Positions 43,249 to 47,621 of a stretch of 47,621 bases of DNA are shown piece by piece. The notes under the pieces are model-generated. The model searched no databases and was not told the DNA's origin. It saw nothing but the letters and a program-made list of their open reading frames with translations. The stretch is from positions 91,664 to 139,284 of the forward strand of contig NW_014040456.1 in the NCBI RefSeq assembly GCF_001186125.1, read 5' to 3'. The number at the start of each line of letters is the position of its first letter. Position 1 is the stretch's first letter. The translations under genes and the position numbers were made by a program. This DNA is from Sphaeroforma arctica JP610. Taxonomy: Eukaryota > Opisthokonta > Ichthyosporea > Ichthyophonida.

Positions 43249-44672
43249 CTAGCGCTATTGACTACGAAGTGTTCTTCGTGGTCATCACAGAAGGGAATTG
43301 TGCGCTGTACTTGTACAGCTGCAGTATTTCGACCACAATCCCAAAAAGAGAGCTCGCAGCGACGGAGTAGTAAGGCTGCACAATAGTTTATCGGTTGCCT
43401 CATCCAGAAGTGCAGGTGCGACCTCCAAAACTTCGGACCCTACAATTATCAAAGATGGGATGGGCACACTTGCTAGAAATCGATTATTTGTCTTCAAACG
43501 TAAGTTAGTAGGTGAGCAAGCATCTATGCCATACTCAGTCCTTTCGCCTTGGTCTTCTATTTTTGTTTTTGTGTGTGTGCATAATCTGGTATCCTTCTTC
43601 TCCGCTGCCGACGTGGCTTTTCCTGGGTCTTTTAATTTCTTTGTTAGACTCTCCAGCTACTTCTTATACTCCCTTTGTTAACGTACTACCGGAGCAGCAT
43701 CACTAACAGTAGCTGTATTGGGCTTCTTGCTTTGCACTTCTTTAGAATTGTGCGTGTTTGTAATATTGGTAGGTTCTCTCAGGGCTATATTTCGAGTCTT
43801 TTCTTCGTGCTTACGTGCGGCAACTTTTTTTTTTGCTGCAATGTCATCGGGTGGTCTTCGAGGCTTGTACGTCCTTTTGACATGGACGGACGCATCGGAC
43901 TGCTTGTCTGCGTGTGTTAATTTGTGTGCGCTACGTTCTTCATTAAGCGGCTGGGTCGCTTCGATGGTTGACGGGCCCACACTACTTACAATCATAGTAA
44001 CGGTTCTATTCGTATCACGCCATCGATTCACTGCAGGACTTGTTGTTGCGGGTCAGGTTTTGCATTCATCAATGTCTCTTACTTTTGTTGTCTCAACTGA
44101 TATGCTTAAAAGGTCTGCGATCACAGCTATCTTAACCACGATGAATGTAGTGGTGCTCGGGTAGAAAAGGACATACTAACGTATAAATACGTGCATACTA
44201 TCAGTTTTATACTTGTTTAAAAAATATCGGTATATGGTGCAATCGCACATACATCATCGTCAGAGATGCTCTCACTTTGAAAGACAATAGAAAACTCAAT
44301 ACTTGTCCGATCCAGGGGATAAATACCATAAACGCATTTTGTTGATTGTAATAAAAATAGTAGCTCGCACTTTTCTTTGTACATATTGCCAAAAGGGGGG
44401 AGGAAGGGTGGGGTTGAAAATTTTGAGCGGTGCTAACTTGCTTTTGGTTTTGGGCACTACCCTGGGTTGGAATCAACAACATAGTTTTTTTATAGTTCAA
44501 CTAAGTCTATCAAACTTCTTTATATCTGAATAAACAAACAAAACATATATAGATATAGAAAGTACTTACATTTGTTCGACACATAAATACAATAAATACA
44601 CTCTTGGGGAACATAACTTATATTGCCCGTTAGGCTATGGGCCTTTCTTAGGCATTTGATACTCAATTAATC
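43249..44672. other. unassigned region, possible coding remains on both strands
   Basis: On the + strand, a frame from about 43328 to 43500 (YFDHNPKKRARSDG ... RLFVFKR) lies between CTGCAG and GTAAGT, as an exon would. On the - strand, 44031-43678 encodes a Lys/Arg/Glu-rich segment and 43497-43285 a leucine-rich one. I cannot decide between a host exon and a retroelement gag remnant. From 44165 to 44672 the sequence is AT-rich with no gene; it may hold the 5' end of element F, but no LTR is recognised. Confidence 0.35.
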
Positions 44673-47188
44673 ATGAACGACAACACTGCAACTATCGCAG
44701 TCCCCGCAGCCGCTGGATGCTTCTATCGTTCAGTGATGACAACCACGATGTCGGCTCGACGATATTCGCGTTGCCTTTTCCACTGCCAAACAAAATGAAC
44801 TACCAGTTCTAGAATTTGTCCAAGATGGACAACCACAGACCCCCCCCTCGGGTCAAACCCCCATCGTGTACCTGCCCGCACATGTTCACTTCCACACAAC
44901 CCGATTCCGTACTACCGCTACTGAAGCTGGCACCTATGCATAAGCTCGCCAGATTCTCTTACGATCTGCCTTACTCACTCGACCTCGATGAAATGATATC
45001 TGATCTATGGACACTTTTGCAAATACCGCGCAATTTGTATTTCCAAAAATTGGCTACCGTTGCACTACATATCAAGTTTGCTCATTTAGAGACATTCAAG
45101 GTGTGATCCAGGACGACGAGAACATGTGCACATGGGCAAATCGTTGTCTCAAATCGAAACGTACTGCCGCACACCAGGATAATTGTGTATCTTCTGTATT
45201 TATACCAGATGCTTTCCTTTTTGGCCTCGACCAAGCTGCTCAGGATCAAGCTCGCAAATTCCTTGTCACTAATACTTGCACTAATATCTCACCACTCTAC
45301 ATTTGCGAGTGGATTGAGACATGGCGGCAAACCGACCCGCACGCTAGCAACGTCGCTTTTCTCTCATTCGTCCGTCATCCAACTCGCAACAACCGGCCGC
45401 ACACGTCCAATTCAGACGTGCTCAAGAGACTAGATGATCTCGCGATCACACTGGTTACCACGTAATCCGCCCCCTTGGTTCGTCTGTATGTCTGCTTGAA
45501 TACCACCCACTCTGACAGCGACTGCCCTTCCGGATGCGATTGTTGTGAAAGTTCTGTTCACCGCAATGTATCATGCGATGCCGGTTCCTTAACCTACAAT
45601 TTATGCTTCATCAATGGACATTCTGCTAAAGTCTGCTCAAAACGCGTCGCAAACAAATCCGCTTCCAACTATTACGAAATAATCGCTCAATTTCTTTACG
45701 TACTACCTCCACTGCCATAGTACATCCACATGACCCGCTTCTTATCGACGATGGGGCCACAGTTAATTATCTACACTCAACTGCCCGATATTTACTTCGT
45801 GATGTTGAAACCAGCCATTCCCACTACTTCTCGCTGATGATTCTCTCACCCACGTCACCGAACGAGGTATATTCCCAGGTTTAGGTTTGACCTACCTCAG
45901 CCCTTCACTATCGCAGTAAATGGTCTTCCAAAACAGACTCCAGGACAATTGATATCGACTAGAGATCCCTGATAATCGCCGAATATGTCATATTCATCAT
46001 TCTGACCCCTCAGTATCCCTGCCACTCGCCAAGGGAGGGTACAGCATTACATACGAGCGGCTCGAAATCTCGCAAGTCTGTCATTTTCTCCGCCGTCCCT
46101 CAAATCATTCCGTCTGACCGACAATGACGCTGAACCCACAGATTCTGACACCGAATTTTACACGGAAAATAGCGCTGTTGCTGAACATTCTGCTAATTCT
46201 ATTCCCCAACTGTTGGTGTTGACAAAGAAGACTGAATGCTAAACAGGAATCATTGGCGATCGGCCACGACCCACAACGACTTTGAACCGAGCATCGACAT
46301 TTATACATAACCTACCAGTTCACAGTAACCCCGGTATGTTGCGAGGGTGGAGAAATAAATGATTTTCGGAAGGTAAATTTAATTACGGAGAAATGCTACA
46401 ATGGCAACTCCAGATGGACTGATATCAATGGTCTGATTCGCCTCAACGTCTCTATCGGCTCCACTATTGCCATCTGTGTGCCACTCCGCCTCTGTGCAAA
46501 GTGGTGGCCCCTCTTCATTTCTCGCATTCAAAGTTCGCCGTACATTATTCTGAATACTAATAAGACATTACACCAATATGACACCACCGCTGTCGATCAC
46601 CCTACTTGGAGACATACGTCCTAGTGGCCAAATTGAGACCCTGACATCCTCTCATTGCTCCCAAAACTGCTCTTTAATTAGCAATTGAGTTTATAAATGC
46701 CAACCCCAAATTCCCAAAACATTGCCAAGTGTGTCTTAAAAGAAAACTCAAGCGCAAGGCTGTTGCTCATCATACCTTCAACACCGTATATGGTCCGGCC
46801 GAGTAATTTCATATTGATTTGCAAGGCCCCATGCCTGCCGATCGTCATGATAACAAGTACGCACTCAAAAAGATCGGTGATGGCACGAAATGCGGCCTCC
46901 ACAATATTTTGCCGAACAAACATAATGTTACTAACGACGTCAAGGCATTTTTGGTCCAGTTCCCCTCCCACTACAAACCACGTCGGCTCATCGGATAATG
47001 TTTTCCAGAGTGAACCTACACGCGCCATGCTGCTCGAACGAAATATAGATCTGCATCGTACATCGACACACACACTACAGCTCAGTAGTAAAGTCGAGCG
47101 TGCCCATGGCACCTTGAATCAGCACACACGCACATTGCTATTGAACTCTAAAGCAGCCGCTACCACTTTGGAGCCGGGATAGAGCATT
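44673..47188 (+). mobile_element. element F: LTR-type retroelement fossil (gag, protease, Dam-like, integrase)
   Basis: Gag-like frames from 44673 (MNDNTATIAVPAAAG) to about 45720 with a zinc-knuckle-like CFINGHSAKVC (about 45605-45640). A protease-like IDDGATVNYLHS is at about 45745-45785. At about 46420-46640 there is the same VP...W...F...P...NT series as in the Dam-like module of E and D, followed by an integrase zinc-finger Cys pair (CQVCLKRK, about 46725), HIDLQGPMP and VERAHGTLNQHTRTLL (about 47095). No RT/RNase H is recognised. Family uncertain: the protease looks Ty1/copia-like, the module and integrase look like those of A-E. Heavily broken. Its right part is cut by an LTR. Confidence 0.6.
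46370..46650 (+). pseudogene. element F Dam-like module (C-terminal half)
   Basis: STIAICVPLRLCAKWWPLF, SSPYIILNTNKTLHQYD and a PTWRHT block align without gaps to element E's ATATVCLPWTLRAPWFDLF, AEPMVVPRTRHTFLKY and TPWGHT. The spacing between blocks is the same. Similarity is by eye. Confidence 0.5.
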
Positions 47189-47536
47189 TGTAGAGTATAG
47201 AGAGTAGCTGAAAAGACACAACTAAACGATACAATATACCTCTTCTCAAGTACGGCTATATCAGCTAGAAAAAGTCCTTAGGCTGAGATAACCGAACTGA
47301 GTCTTTATTTGTGTTTTTTGATACACTAAACTCAGGTTTTACTTGAGTGTTTCTCTCACACGCGGAGTCCTGGTATAGGTTGCCGGCTCTACCGCTATTA
47401 TTTCTGATGACTCCTGATGACTCTCATATCAGGAATATTTGAATCCCGATTCCACAACTCAATATTTGATGATTCTGAGTTTTAGGGATTTGAATTGACT
47501 TTTTTGTTGTTGTTGATAATCTGGCCCCTAGTGTAA
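47189..47536 (-). repeat. LTR of A/D family, solo, inside element F
   Basis: About 345 bp, TGTAGAGTATAG... up to a degraded right end (CCCCTAG then TGTAA). There is no post-LTR leader on its left; element F coding remains come directly up to it, so it is a solo LTR. No target duplication is visible. Confidence 0.75.
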
Positions 47537-47621
47537 TAATCTCCTCTCCATGTGCTTCATGCAATGTGTCCTAGTTCTGGTTTTTATTTGTTTCAGTGTT
47601 GTTCTTGTCTTTGACACTTGG
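47537..47621. other. window end, nothing recognised
   Basis: 85 bp of T-rich sequence. It could be the continuation of element F, but no motif is seen. Confidence 0.4.

Noticed and set aside
44673-47188. Element F as a standard Ty1/copia element
   Set aside because: The protease-like DDGAT block suggested copia at first, but the module before the integrase aligns with the Ty3-type elements of this window, so the family is left open.
1-47621. tRNA genes
   Set aside because: I looked for GGTTCGA-type B boxes with a fitting A box on both strands and found none that fold.

Overview
This is nuclear DNA of a eukaryote. It has spliced genes with GT...AG introns, intron-encoded C/D box snoRNAs, a eukaryotic eL18 ribosomal protein gene, and a dense mass of LTR retrotransposons with one LINE fragment. 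The eL18 protein (186 aa, ending GFKV) is close to fungal and other opisthokont proteins. A unicellular opisthokont with a repeat-rich genome, such as an ichthyosporean, would fit, but this is a guess from one gene and the repeat load.

Host part (1-6167). After a TA microsatellite comes a probable last exon of an unidentified gene (to 403). Next is a Gly/Leu/Asn/Asp-rich, probably disordered protein on the + strand (842-2235), whose C-terminal frame depends on an 11-G run. Then comes a complete four-exon RPL18 gene on the - strand (2965-4185). Its last two introns each hold a near-identical U18-type C/D snoRNA with a guide for the conserved AACACGGACCAAG site of large-subunit rRNA. From 4186 to 6167 I see only AT-rich DNA and simple repeats.

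Transposon part (6168-47621). This is a stack of nested, degraded LTR elements; the names A-F are mine. Element A (- strand, 6168-24155) is a Ty3-type element carrying element B (- strand, 7835-16436) inside its integrase region and an unidentified 0.6-kb insert inside its RNase H region. Element C (- strand, 24156-27505) is the 5' half of a relative of A. Element D (+ strand, 27506-42368) belongs to A's family. It carries a 427-bp tandem repeat that runs into a 950-bp assembly gap, a LINE fragment in its leader, and element E (- strand, 36759-41595) in its integrase region. A short LTR-internal-LTR derivative (42369-43248) follows, then element F (+ strand, about 44673-47188), cut by a further A-family LTR (47189 to about 47536).

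The most interesting signal is a module between RNase H and integrase in A, B, D and E, and before the integrase in F. It resembles the Dam-like adenine methyltransferase region of DIRS retrotransposons: a D-x-F-A ... H-N-A-Q block, an NPPW-type block in B and E, a C-x-P block, and a terminal KTPW block. Families A/D, B and E also share TGTA...TACA LTR ends and a T-rich sequence after the 5' LTR where a tRNA-complementary TGG would be expected. All LTR elements here are broken fossils. By eye B is the youngest (LTRs about 94-96% alike), E is older (about 90%) and the A/C/D family is the oldest.
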